Assembly (NCBI GenBank): GCA_018667995.1
Contig: JABIQT010000748.1
Coordinates: 1-5,642, forward strand
Origin: Candidatus Latescibacterota bacterium
Lineage (GTDB): Bacteria > JAAXHH01 > JABIQT01
DNA length: 5,642 nucleotides
Reading direction: 5' to 3'
Below, in pieces: positions 1-5,642 of this stretch. A model generated the notes under the pieces. It was not told where the DNA came from, searched no databases, and saw nothing but the letters and a program-made list of their open reading frames with translations. Within the stretch, counting starts at the first letter, position 1, and every line of letters starts with the position of its first letter. A program made the position numbers and the translations under genes.

Positions 1-177
1 ACAGGCCCGACCGGGCGAACAGAGCGGAAACGGTGTATAGGCATTGTCGAATCGGACTCCCTGGTTGGCAAGTCTATCCAGGTTTGGCGTCTGTACAACC
101 GGATGTCCATATACACCGGTGAGTGCTGCCACCATTTGATCGGATACGATACACAGAATGTTTGGCTGGTCTGACAT
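1..177 (-). CDS. Sulfatase (formylglycine-dependent, arylsulfatase/choline-sulfatase-like), N-terminal part only
   Basis: Only the first 59 codons are present; the gene runs off the left edge of the window. The protein starts MSDQPNILCIVSDQ, the usual first beta-strand of the alkaline-phosphatase-like sulfatase fold, with D13 as the expected metal ligand (Gln follows where many family members have a second Asp). TPNLDRLA at residues 30-37 is a standard sulfatase motif. Residues 53-57 read C-S-P-G-R, the C-x-P-x-R signature whose Cys is converted to the catalytic formylglycine, so the enzyme needs a maturation factor encoded elsewhere. There is no signal peptide at the start, which suggests a cytoplasmic enzyme like choline sulfatase, but the substrate cannot be told. 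The start is well supported by the sequence AGGAGGTGA, with AGGAGG 8 nt before the ATG. It is divergent from the PhyH gene, which fits joint use in a catabolic locus (inference). Confidence 0.93.
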   Translation of the reverse strand, partial: MSDQPNILCIVSDQMVAALTGVYGHPVVQTPNLDRLANQGVRFDNAYTPFPLCSPGRAC

Positions 178-185
178 GATTTTCA

Positions 186-191
186 CCTCCT
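186..191 (-). promoter_or_regulatory. Ribosome binding site of the sulfatase gene
   Basis: AGGAGG, extended to AGGAGGTGA, is a near-perfect complement of the 16S rRNA 3' end and lies 8 nt upstream of the ATG at 177. It fixes the sulfatase start and is much stronger than the leader of any other gene in the window. Confidence 0.85.
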
Positions 192-235
192 GAAGCCTTC
201 GAGTGATAAACCGGAAGCGCGAACTCTGTGGGGAG

Positions 236-265
236 ATTATATTGCATCTGGATCCCATATAACAA
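236..265 (-). promoter_or_regulatory. Putative sigma70-type promoter for the sulfatase gene
   Basis: On the minus strand TTGTTA (260-265) and a perfect TATAAT (236-241) are separated by 18 bp. A start of transcription near 229 would give a leader of about 50 nt containing the strong ribosome binding site. This is a consensus match by eye only. No equally good promoter is seen on the plus strand for the divergent PhyH gene, although TATAAC at 258-263 overlaps this site without a good -35. Confidence 0.4.
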
Positions 266-309
266 CCAATCATTTCTCCAGCCGCCCCGATCACCAGCGA
301 TACTCTGAC

Positions 310-1080
310 ATGCCATTCATCTTCAGCGAAGAGCACATCTCTGATTATTACCATCACGGCTATACGGTATTTCGGGGCATACTTCCGCCATCCCTCATAG
401 GCGATCTTAGGCGTGTCACCGACGTAGCCAGAGAGATTGCCTATGAGCTGCACGGACCATCAGCTCAGCGGCTTCAACCTATCGGAAGATTCGCTGATCG
501 CCTGGACCTGGGTCCTTTTCGGTCCTACGAAGAACTGCCCGCCTTGAACGACGCGCTGCACAGAGTTCTGACACCCAATCACACCATTGCCGGTATTACA
601 AGGATGGGTGTATTCTTTGAACCTGCAGAACGGCCCTGGTGTACCCGATGGCATCGTGATATCACGGCGAATTCAAAGGGAGTTGATGCCGATGAATATG
701 CCCTCATCTCCCGTGATGCCACGTTCTTTACCCAGGTCAATTGTGTGCTTTACACCGATGTCAGTACCTGGTACGTACCCGGAAGCGACGGCAGGCCAGA
801 CCTGCCCGAAGAACCTATCAAGGCCGAGGCCTACCCTGAGACGTCGGACCTGGACAACGAAGCCGTCGAACACGTCAACTTGGCCTACTGCATGTCCATG
901 CCGGGCGGCATACAGTTTATTCTGGAACCGGGTGATTTTGCACTATATCGCCCCAATGCCTGGCACATAGGCAACTATGCACCATATAGAAAACGGGCAA
1001 CCATTCATGACGGGGTCTGGAAGCCCGAAGTCAGGGCATGGTATGACCGGCGCAGTGAACTGTTGAAAAACGAAGAATGA
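310..1080 (+). CDS. Phytanoyl-CoA dioxygenase (PhyH) family Fe(II)/2-oxoglutarate oxygenase
   Basis: A 256-residue protein of normal length for bacterial PhyH-family enzymes, which use Fe(II), O2 and 2-oxoglutarate to hydroxylate small substrates. The N-terminus (FSEEHISDYYHHGYTVFRGI, residues 4-23) matches the typical 'dive into helix, then HGY-x-V-x-RG' opening of the family. The iron-binding facial triad is visible: H115-x-D117 in RWHRD and the distal H219 in NAWHIGNY. R229, ten residues after the distal His, is placed to bind the 2-oxoglutarate carboxylate. EPGDFALYRPNAWH (206-219) is the characteristic strand leading into the distal His. All catalytic residues are intact, so the gene is probably functional. 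No Shine-Dalgarno is evident before the ATG, but no better start exists and the family N-terminus begins here. It is followed closely by an enolase-superfamily gene, probably in one operon. The substrate is unknown; phytanoyl-CoA itself is unlikely in this context (inference). Confidence 0.93.
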   Translation: MPFIFSEEHISDYYHHGYTVFRGILPPSLIGDLRRVTDVAREIAYELHGPSAQRLQPIGRFADRLDLGPFRSYEELPALNDALHRVLTPNHTIAGITRMGVFFEPAERPWCTRWHRDITANSKGVDADEYALISRDATFFTQVNCVLYTDVSTWYVPGSDGRPDLPEEPIKAEAYPETSDLDNEAVEHVNLAYCMSMPGGIQFILEPGDFALYRPNAWHIGNYAPYRKRATIHDGVWKPEVRAWYDRRSELLKNEE

Positions 1081-1091
1081 AGGAACGGGAG

Positions 1092-1096
1092 AGGGG
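1092..1096 (+). promoter_or_regulatory. Ribosome binding site that decides the start of the first enolase-superfamily gene
   Basis: The purine-rich GGGAGAGGGG at 1087-1096 ends 7 nt before the ATG at 1104. The upstream in-frame ATG at 1077, which overlaps the PhyH stop codon as ATGA, has no Shine-Dalgarno and would add nine residues (MKERERGPT) that are not family-like, so 1104 is preferred. Confidence 0.6.
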
Positions 1097-1103
1097 ACCT
1101 ACA

Positions 1104-2261
1104 ATGACATCTGAGAAGAACCATGTACGAATCACGGCGCTTAAAGCCATGGAACTGATAAATAGCGCCGGGCAATCTCTGGTCAAGGTTGAGACCGATA
1201 GTGGGTTGGTGGGTTACGGCGAGGCGGGTGCATCTGGACCGGTCGTGCGAGCTAATCTTGCGGTTATGGAGAAGATGCTGCTGGGAGAGGACCCGTTGGG
1301 GGTAGAAAGACTCTATTCGAAGATGGTCTCCAGCCAACATACCTACCGGGCTCATATTCCCACGGTCAGCGGTGTTGATATCGCTCTATGGGACCTGGCA
1401 GGTAAAATATTGGACCAATCGGTCTCCAAACTCATCACTGGACGGTTTCGTGATGAAATATCCATGTACTACACAGAAAACCCGCCCGACATGGCCGATT
1501 TGAGCAGTTGCAGAGAATGGGTATCGCGAGTAACCTCTCATCCTGATGGATACCGGACCATTAAGGCGGGATTTGAATCTCTTTGCGGTCGGGGCATTCC
1601 TCATTTCGAGGGGGCGGTTCCATCTCAGACGCTGACAGCCATGGAAATTGAGAAGATACGATGCGGTTTCGAGATCGTCCGAGAAGCCATGGGACAAGAT
1701 CTCGACCTGATCGTGCACTGCCACAACGAGTGGGATCTTCCAAGCATGATCAGCCTGGGTGAGGCTATGGCAAGCGTGAAACCGCTATGGATAGAGGATC
1801 CTCTGCCTGTATGGTACTCTGAAAGTTGGAAGGCACTAAAAATGGCCTCGCCGGTACGCATCTGTACGGGCGAAAAGTTAGAGGGACTTCGTGAATTCCA
1901 TCCCTTTATCACCAATAGCGCCGTGGATGCCGTACACCCTGACTTGGCCTTTGCTGGAGGCATTACTGGCTGTCGGCAGATCGCGGCGTTGGCCGATCTT
2001 TACTACATTCCGGTGGTCACGCATAATGTGGGCACACTGATTCAAAACGTTGCGACCGCACACTTTGGGGCGTCCACACGGAATTTCCTAATGAGTGAAA
2101 CAAGAATCTACGAACGACCATTCATTCGTGATATGGGTGTGGAACAGATCGTGGTTAAGAACGGGGCCATGAAGGTTCCAGATGGACCTGGATTAGGAGT
2201 CACCCTTCTGCCCGAAGTGCTGAAGGACAACTTGAAGGATGGCGAGCCGTACTGGGATTGA
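1104..2261 (+). CDS. Mandelate racemase/enolase-superfamily enzyme, probable acid-sugar dehydratase-like
   Basis: A 385-residue protein (394 if started at 1077) with the two-domain enolase-superfamily build: an N-terminal capping domain to about residue 115, then a TIM barrel. Enzymes of this group abstract the alpha-proton of a carboxylate with help from a bound Mg2+. Barrel landmarks: K154 in TIKAG, where mandelate racemase has K-x-K (the second Lys is absent here, G156); metal positions H205 (in VHCHNEWD), E231 (WIEDPLP) and E257 (TGEKLE); D280 (HPDLAFAGG) and H307 (VTHNVG), forming the His-Asp dyad of the mandelate racemase subgroup; E332 at the end of strand 8. The 26-residue spacings H205-E231-E257 equal those of mandelate racemase (195-221-247), so H205 really occupies the Asp ligand position. 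A long insert after K154 recalls mannonate/galactonate dehydratases. It lies 23 bp behind the PhyH gene and is probably co-transcribed. A dehydratase is more likely than a racemase, but the substrate is undetermined. Confidence 0.9.
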   Translation: MTSEKNHVRITALKAMELINSAGQSLVKVETDSGLVGYGEAGASGPVVRANLAVMEKMLLGEDPLGVERLYSKMVSSQHTYRAHIPTVSGVDIALWDLAGKILDQSVSKLITGRFRDEISMYYTENPPDMADLSSCREWVSRVTSHPDGYRTIKAGFESLCGRGIPHFEGAVPSQTLTAMEIEKIRCGFEIVREAMGQDLDLIVHCHNEWDLPSMISLGEAMASVKPLWIEDPLPVWYSESWKALKMASPVRICTGEKLEGLREFHPFITNSAVDAVHPDLAFAGGITGCRQIAALADLYYIPVVTHNVGTLIQNVATAHFGASTRNFLMSETRIYERPFIRDMGVEQIVVKNGAMKVPDGPGLGVTLLPEVLKDNLKDGEPYWD

Positions 2262-2343
2262 GGAGCGTGTAAATGTGTCCGGAGACAGGTTAAACTATCA
2301 GGATGTCACGGATCAGAGCTATCTGACGTTATAGCTGTCTCAG

Positions 2344-3396
2344 CTAGCCTACGCGATACCGCTGAACCAGATCCATATCAAGCTCTACCCCGAGCCCAGG
2401 CCCTTCTGGCAACACAAAATGCCCCTGATCCAGCGTCATGCTCCCGCCCAGCAGATCCACATCCCGCACAAATGGCAATTCATCGCAGGGCAGCGTGGCA
2501 TTCTTTAGTGTTGCCTGTAAATGGACCGAATAGGCCGCAAGCACGCCAAGACAGACGCCCCCCATCTGCACCCAGCAGGGCATATCAGCCGCCTCGGCGA
2601 CGGCAGCTGCCTTTCTTACTTCGAGTACCGATCCCCCGAGGGTCGCATAGTCAATACACTCAGCTTTTACAGCACTCAGCACATCACCGGAGCGGCATGG
2701 CCGGGCACCGCCCGCCTGAGGCGCCCCAAAGTGTATAGCCAATGGAAGGTGTGTTTTCTCGCGCAGCATCCTGTAATGGGACAGCTGATTATGAGGAATC
2801 GGGTCCTCAAGATTGGAGACCGTTCCGAAAGCCTCCAATTCCCCGGCCAACCGGGAGGCCACATGGAGTTGTCCGAATTCCAGGTTCGGATCTACACCCA
2901 CCATATATTCCGGTCCAGCTGCCTCCTTCATGAGACGGACTGTCTCCACGATATTCCAGGACCGGGCCTTCAGTTTGTGGTTCGTGAAACCCAATGAAGC
3001 GCCTACTTCTGCCTCGGCTGCTGAGTCTTGTGGCTCCATGGCGCACGACCAGTAGGATACTGGAATCCGATCTCTGACTTTCTGCCCGAAGAATTGCCAG
3101 ACGGGTATTCCATAGGCCTGCCCCGCGATATCAAAGAGGGCGCATTCGAAGAGACTCGGCTGTTCGAATGCGTCTATCAGCAGCGGATTCTTCCCCACAT
3201 ACGATTGTCCGATGCCATCCAGCCTCTCGCGTGACGCAGCGTCCAGATGGTAGACCGCGGACTCCCCGACACCGCATAACCCCTCATCTGTCGTAATGCG
3301 ACAAAGTGTGATGTCGTAGATTTTGGTCCTGTACTTGGCAATAGCGGGTATCATGGGAACATCAACATGGAAAAGCTCGACTGTCGTTACTTTCAT
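2344..3396 (-). CDS. Divergent enolase-superfamily (mandelate racemase/muconate lactonizing type) protein
   Basis: A 350-residue protein with an N-terminal capping domain (MKVTTVELFHVDVP opening; GVGES at 42-46) and a TIM barrel. K141-L-K143 is the K-x-K catalytic motif at the end of strand 2. D169 (VGVDPN) and E197 (NLEDPIP) are the first two Mg2+ ligands. At the third ligand position, where the family has Asp or Glu, the sequence is LAIHFG with H222. D249 sits in the DYATLGG motif at the place of the mandelate racemase Asp, but its partner His on strand 7 is missing (WVQMGG, Q277). The C-terminal PEGPGLGVELD is standard. It could catalyse one-base chemistry with K-x-K only, bind metal differently, or have lost activity. 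GAGGA (3406-3410) lies 9 nt before the ATG. It is convergent with the first enolase gene and lies 119 bp downstream of the hydrolase gene, in the same direction. It is only distantly similar to the first enolase, so not a recent duplicate. Confidence 0.88.
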   Translation of the reverse strand: MKVTTVELFHVDVPMIPAIAKYRTKIYDITLCRITTDEGLCGVGESAVYHLDAASRERLDGIGQSYVGKNPLLIDAFEQPSLFECALFDIAGQAYGIPVWQFFGQKVRDRIPVSYWSCAMEPQDSAAEAEVGASLGFTNHKLKARSWNIVETVRLMKEAAGPEYMVGVDPNLEFGQLHVASRLAGELEAFGTVSNLEDPIPHNQLSHYRMLREKTHLPLAIHFGAPQAGGARPCRSGDVLSAVKAECIDYATLGGSVLEVRKAAAVAEAADMPCWVQMGGVCLGVLAAYSVHLQATLKNATLPCDELPFVRDVDLLGGSMTLDQGHFVLPEGPGLGVELDMDLVQRYRVG

Positions 3397-3515
3397 ACAC
3401 CATTTTCCTCGAATTGGGTGTTTCCGGAGACTTCATCACAGAATGCGCGTAGGAGTCCAACTGTTCTCGACCATTGATCAATATGACTGCAAAAACTAAC
3501 TACAATATCAAGAAG

Positions 3516-4976
3516 CTATTCCCGCTCCAACCGGTTGATCATCTGGATGACACCGCTGGATTCTGAATCGAGGGCCAGTGATTTTCTCAGATGAACCAGA
3601 GCCTCCTCACTACTTCCGTTTTCCATATGAGCCTCGCCCAGGCGCCGATAGCTGTCCGGATTGTCCGGATACGCGTCGACAAGCACTTCGAATAACTTAA
3701 TGGCTTCCTCTAAGCGTCGTTCAATTAGCATGCCCCACCCCACGTCACGAAAGGATCGGTATTCCATCATCGTATATTCCGGAAATGACGCTTTGACAGA
3801 ATAATAGGTCGCCACGCCCTTGTCGACTCCCAGATTGGTGATGATGGCATAGAACTCTTCTTCACTCGGGGGAGCAGGCGTAGCTCTCTTTTCCAGATAG
3901 GTGCCGAATATAGGCGATGATGAGTCACTGGAAAATCCAGCGAAAAGTTCATCTGTATCGGCACCGTGATGATTCAGAAATGCGATAGTATACTCGCACA
4001 TAGCCCGGTACGAGTCCAAAACCGGTTGTGATTGCGTCGAGAACATGAGGTTGAATGAGGAAAACTGCAGATGGTTCCTCCCTTTCATCTTGACCACATG
4101 AGCATCCGCAAATCGATTGTCCTCGAAGAACTTGAATTGATTTACCCTAAACTTATTGCCTGCAAAAACAAGAAATGGAGACCGCAGTGCATCGGCGTCC
4201 AGGTAAGGATAGCTCTGTAGTATCTCATATCCGATACTCGACCCTATTGTACCATCAAAGGAGACCACCGCATCTACATCGACATACCGCATAGCAAACA
4301 CCAAATTGCTTAGTCCTCCCAAACTGAATCCCACAGCATTCATTCTGGAGGTGTCGGCGTTTGGATATCCATGTAGGAATCCGGCTAGGTATTCCAGATC
4401 TCGTACCTGAGCTTCCACACCTGCTGAATTCATGGGCATCTTACGACTGTAGGGTCCTTTCGATGCAACTGATGCGACTATGTACCCGTGACTGGCCAGA
4501 AATTCGCACAACACGGCGTTGTCAAAGGCCGATCCTCCTTGCGAGGGGCCATACACCACTACCGGAAATGAGCCACTCAGTACCTCCGCGTCTCGTACTG
4601 CCCCCATGGCCTGGGAAAAGACGCGGTCAAACGCGTCATCGGTCGATAGGTAGGGGCGGTAGCGGAGGAAGGCCGCCCGTTTTTGGGCTTGGGTAGCTTC
4701 ATCCGGAGTCTCCGCCGAGGCTGTCAAAGCGGTGTAATCACCCAGGGTCATAGAAGTACTGTCGGACGAGTGTGCCGGATACCATATAGCTATTTGGAGT
4801 GGACGGGATCCGTATCGGTCACCCCGTAGATGCGTCCGCCCTGCGTCGTATGTCCGCTCAATACGAAAACCAACCGAAAAATCCCCAGACCCAACAGTCG
4901 GCCGCAGACTCTGTGATGAAGAGACCGTCGGGAGTAACAAGATCAAACCAGGAATGATTGTCTGTATCCGAGTCAC
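3516..4976 (-). CDS. Exported alpha/beta hydrolase (PAF-acetylhydrolase/dienelactone hydrolase-like) with C-terminal TPR repeats
   Basis: A 486-residue protein if started at the GTG at 4976; the reading frame is open to a TTG at 5057, which would add 27 residues. The GTG is preferred because GGAG lies 8 nt upstream and because it places a classical signal peptide at the N-terminus: MTRIQTIIPGLILLLPTVSS, positively charged then hydrophobic, with cleavage near SSSQS and no lipobox Cys. The hydrolase domain (about 35-335) has PVVVYGPSQGG (138-148) near the oxyanion strand, the nucleophile elbow GFSLGG with S218, D241 in SFDG and H302 in RNHLQFSSF. The Ser-Asp spacing of 23 matches mammalian PAF acetylhydrolase (273-296), and the His-x-x-F-x-x-F context is similar. 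Residues about 407-474 form two TPR units (RLEEAIKLFEVLVDAYPDNP, then SSEEALVHLRKSLALD). Likely a periplasmic or secreted esterase or lipase; the substrate is unknown. The triad is intact. Confidence 0.88.
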   Translation of the reverse strand: MTRIQTIIPGLILLLPTVSSSQSLRPTVGSGDFSVGFRIERTYDAGRTHLRGDRYGSRPLQIAIWYPAHSSDSTSMTLGDYTALTASAETPDEATQAQKRAAFLRYRPYLSTDDAFDRVFSQAMGAVRDAEVLSGSFPVVVYGPSQGGSAFDNAVLCEFLASHGYIVASVASKGPYSRKMPMNSAGVEAQVRDLEYLAGFLHGYPNADTSRMNAVGFSLGGLSNLVFAMRYVDVDAVVSFDGTIGSSIGYEILQSYPYLDADALRSPFLVFAGNKFRVNQFKFFEDNRFADAHVVKMKGRNHLQFSSFNLMFSTQSQPVLDSYRAMCEYTIAFLNHHGADTDELFAGFSSDSSSPIFGTYLEKRATPAPPSEEEFYAIITNLGVDKGVATYYSVKASFPEYTMMEYRSFRDVGWGMLIERRLEEAIKLFEVLVDAYPDNPDSYRRLGEAHMENGSSEEALVHLRKSLALDSESSGVIQMINRLERE

Positions 4977-4984
4977 AGCGCTTA

Positions 4985-4988
4985 CTCC
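4985..4988 (-). promoter_or_regulatory. Ribosome binding site that decides the GTG start of the hydrolase gene
   Basis: On the minus strand AAAGGAGTAAGCGCTGTG places GGAG 8 nt before the GTG at 4976. The alternative TTG at 5057 has no comparable site. The choice is supported independently by the signal peptide that begins at this GTG. Confidence 0.65.
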
Positions 4989-5061
4989 TTTCCCGGCTTT
5001 GTAAGATAGATAATCGACGAGTGAAACAACTAACAGACTGGTACCCCAACTAATCAATTAG

Positions 5062-5091
5062 TTTATCTCAAGTGATTTCAGAATCTGTGAA
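5062..5091 (-). promoter_or_regulatory. Weak candidate promoter for the hydrolase gene
   Basis: Minus-strand TTCACA (5086-5091, five of six consensus bases) and GATAAA (5062-5067, four of six) are 18 bp apart, between the strong terminator and the hydrolase start. Transcription would begin near 5055 and leave a leader of about 80 nt. A promoter is expected here because the terminator upstream would block readthrough, but the match is modest. Confidence 0.22.
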
Positions 5092-5121
5092 TATAAAGAG
5101 CAGCAGAGGAAACCTGGCTAC

Positions 5122-5153
5122 AAAAAAAACGGCCGCGAAGACTCGCGGCCGTT
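5122..5153 (-). terminator. Strong Rho-independent terminator (minus strand)
   Basis: A perfect 11-bp inverted repeat (5128-5138 with 5143-5153, mostly G/C) closes a 4-nt loop. On the minus strand it is followed directly by eight T residues (5129-5122). On the plus strand no T-run follows, so it acts on transcription arriving from the right. It must end a transcript starting beyond 5160, yet no convincing protein gene ends just upstream; see the structured region 5122-5585. It also insulates the hydrolase gene. Confidence 0.9.
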
Positions 5154-5585
5154 AGCAAAGTAACAATCTAATTTACCATACAAACCCGTGGGGGAAACAC
5201 CGGGCTTTATGCCTGATTACGATCGAAGTCACACCATCACGGTGCTGTCAACAAGAGTATCTGAGTTTGCCCGTGGTGATAACGCGCGTTGACGCGGTAT
5301 CATCCAACCCCAGATTGTACAACCACTCCGGCCTGGGATGCACATGGCAGCCCACACTGTACTGGTGTGCCCCGATTGTAACCAGATGAGCGCGCCCTCC
5401 GGCTGAAGTCGCTTTCTCAAGCGACCTGGTACCGTCTCCCCTCCATCATCGCCCGTGTGGTGCAACGAGTGATGATGGTGCCGCGTTGGCCGTGCCCAAC
5501 CTGCCCTTCCTACCTCCAGGTAGTCGTTGATCATGTCCAAAAGACCGGACGTCTTGGTACATTCAATTCTCTACGTCGTAGGATA
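5122..5585 (-). ncRNA. Candidate structured non-coding RNA of unknown class, ending at an intrinsic terminator
   Basis: No convincing coding frame is found between 5161 and 5601, but the stretch is packed with local hairpins. In plus coordinates: 5182-5207 (nine pairs, one bulge), 5232-5244 (4 bp), 5278-5301 (composite, CGCG inner stem), 5353-5369 (5 bp), 5408-5425 (7 bp, 4-nt loop), 5443-5478 (8 bp, 20-nt loop), 5485-5500 (5 bp), 5510-5523 (5 bp, 4-nt loop) and 5537-5557 (7 bp with a 2-nt bulge). The minus strand is favoured because the 7-bp stem then carries a GAGA (GNRA) loop, an A-C mismatch in the first stem becomes a G-U pair, and the terminator points that way; one pair near 5276-5303 favours the plus strand. 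I looked for RNase P, tmRNA and SRP RNA signatures and saw none. The 5' end is a guess. Alternatives are a leader with attenuator for the hydrolase gene, or decayed coding or mobile DNA. Confidence 0.3.
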
Positions 5586-5642
5586 CGAAATCTGCATATA
5601 TCAACAATCAGAGTAACCCTTAGAAAGACGATGAATCTCCCT

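Noticed and set aside
74-316. An 80-codon minus-strand open frame over the sulfatase start and divergent region
   Set aside because: It is out of frame with the sulfatase, which has the catalytic motif and a strong ribosome binding site. This is a shadow frame.
2317-2336. A 6-bp hairpin between the convergent enolase genes as a possible bidirectional terminator
   Set aside because: The stem AGCTAT/ATAGCT is short and AT-rich and has no T-run on either strand, so it is not a convincing terminator. No better one is seen in the 82-bp gap.
2472-3234. Several plus-strand open frames opposite the second enolase gene
   Set aside because: All are antisense shadows of a well-supported 350-codon gene and show no family motifs or start signals.
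3473-3482. The 10-bp palindrome ATTGATCAAT upstream of the second enolase gene as an operator
   Set aside because: Several perfect 10-bp palindromes are expected by chance in a window of this size, and no second copy or promoter overlap supports a role.
5338-5406. A 22-codon plus-strand peptide with a C-P-D-C motif resembling half a zinc ribbon
   Set aside because: Too short, no ribosome binding site, only one Cys pair, and it lies within the hairpin-rich region on the opposite strand.
5229-5540. A 103-codon minus-strand open frame across the structured region
   Set aside because: It would begin at TTG without a Shine-Dalgarno, has an odd composition (clusters of His, many Trp) and no recognisable motif. 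The underlying DNA is explained better by RNA hairpins. Coding cannot be fully excluded.
5161-5585. RNase P RNA, tmRNA, SRP RNA, group II intron domain V or a common riboswitch as the identity of the structured region
   Set aside because: The conserved core motifs of these RNAs (such as the GAGGAAAGTCC region of RNase P, a tRNA-like CCA end and tag for tmRNA, or the AGC-GNRA domain V hairpin) were looked for on both strands and not seen.
5601-5642. Thirteen open minus-strand codons ending at a TGA, possibly the tail of a gene beyond the window (ends SKGYSDC)
   Set aside because: A 13-codon open stretch is expected by chance and no family tail was recognised. It remains possible that a neighbouring gene ends here.

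Overview
The window looks like chromosomal DNA from an uncultured-type heterotrophic bacterium with about 50% GC. It combines a formylglycine-type sulfatase, a phytanoyl-CoA-dioxygenase-like (PhyH) enzyme, two enolase-superfamily enzymes and a secreted hydrolase with a TPR tail. This mix is typical of marine or sponge-associated lineages such as Poribacteria, Latescibacterota or Planctomycetes-like groups. That placement is inferred from gene content only; no phylogenetic marker is present.

Layout. Bases 1-177 (minus strand) hold the first 59 codons of a sulfatase, including its catalytic Cys motif, cut by the window edge. A 132-bp divergent intergenic region follows, carrying a near-perfect Shine-Dalgarno and a plausible sigma70-type promoter for the sulfatase. 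On the plus strand, a PhyH-family Fe(II)/2-oxoglutarate oxygenase (310-1080) and an enolase-superfamily enzyme (1104-2261) are 23 bp apart and probably form an operon. Converging on them from the minus strand are a second, divergent enolase-superfamily gene (2344-3396) and, upstream of it, an exported alpha/beta hydrolase related to PAF acetylhydrolase with two C-terminal TPR units (3516-4976).

The last ~585 bases have no convincing protein gene. They contain a very strong intrinsic terminator that works only on the minus strand (5122-5153). Behind it is a ~400-nt stretch dense in hairpins, including a 7-bp stem with a GNRA-type loop and an 8-bp stem. This is best read as a candidate structured non-coding RNA on the minus strand that I cannot assign to a known class, or less likely a long leader with an attenuator for the hydrolase gene.

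How the genes may work together (inference): the sulfatase would remove sulfate esters, the enolase-superfamily enzymes would dehydrate or racemise acid sugars or related carboxylates, and the PhyH oxygenase would hydroxylate a small substrate. This suggests a catabolic locus for a sulfated or modified carbohydrate-like compound, but no substrate can be read from the sequence. The two enolase-family proteins each carry a His where an Asp/Glu metal ligand is expected, at different positions in the barrel. With the structured 5122-5585 region, this is the most unusual feature of the window.
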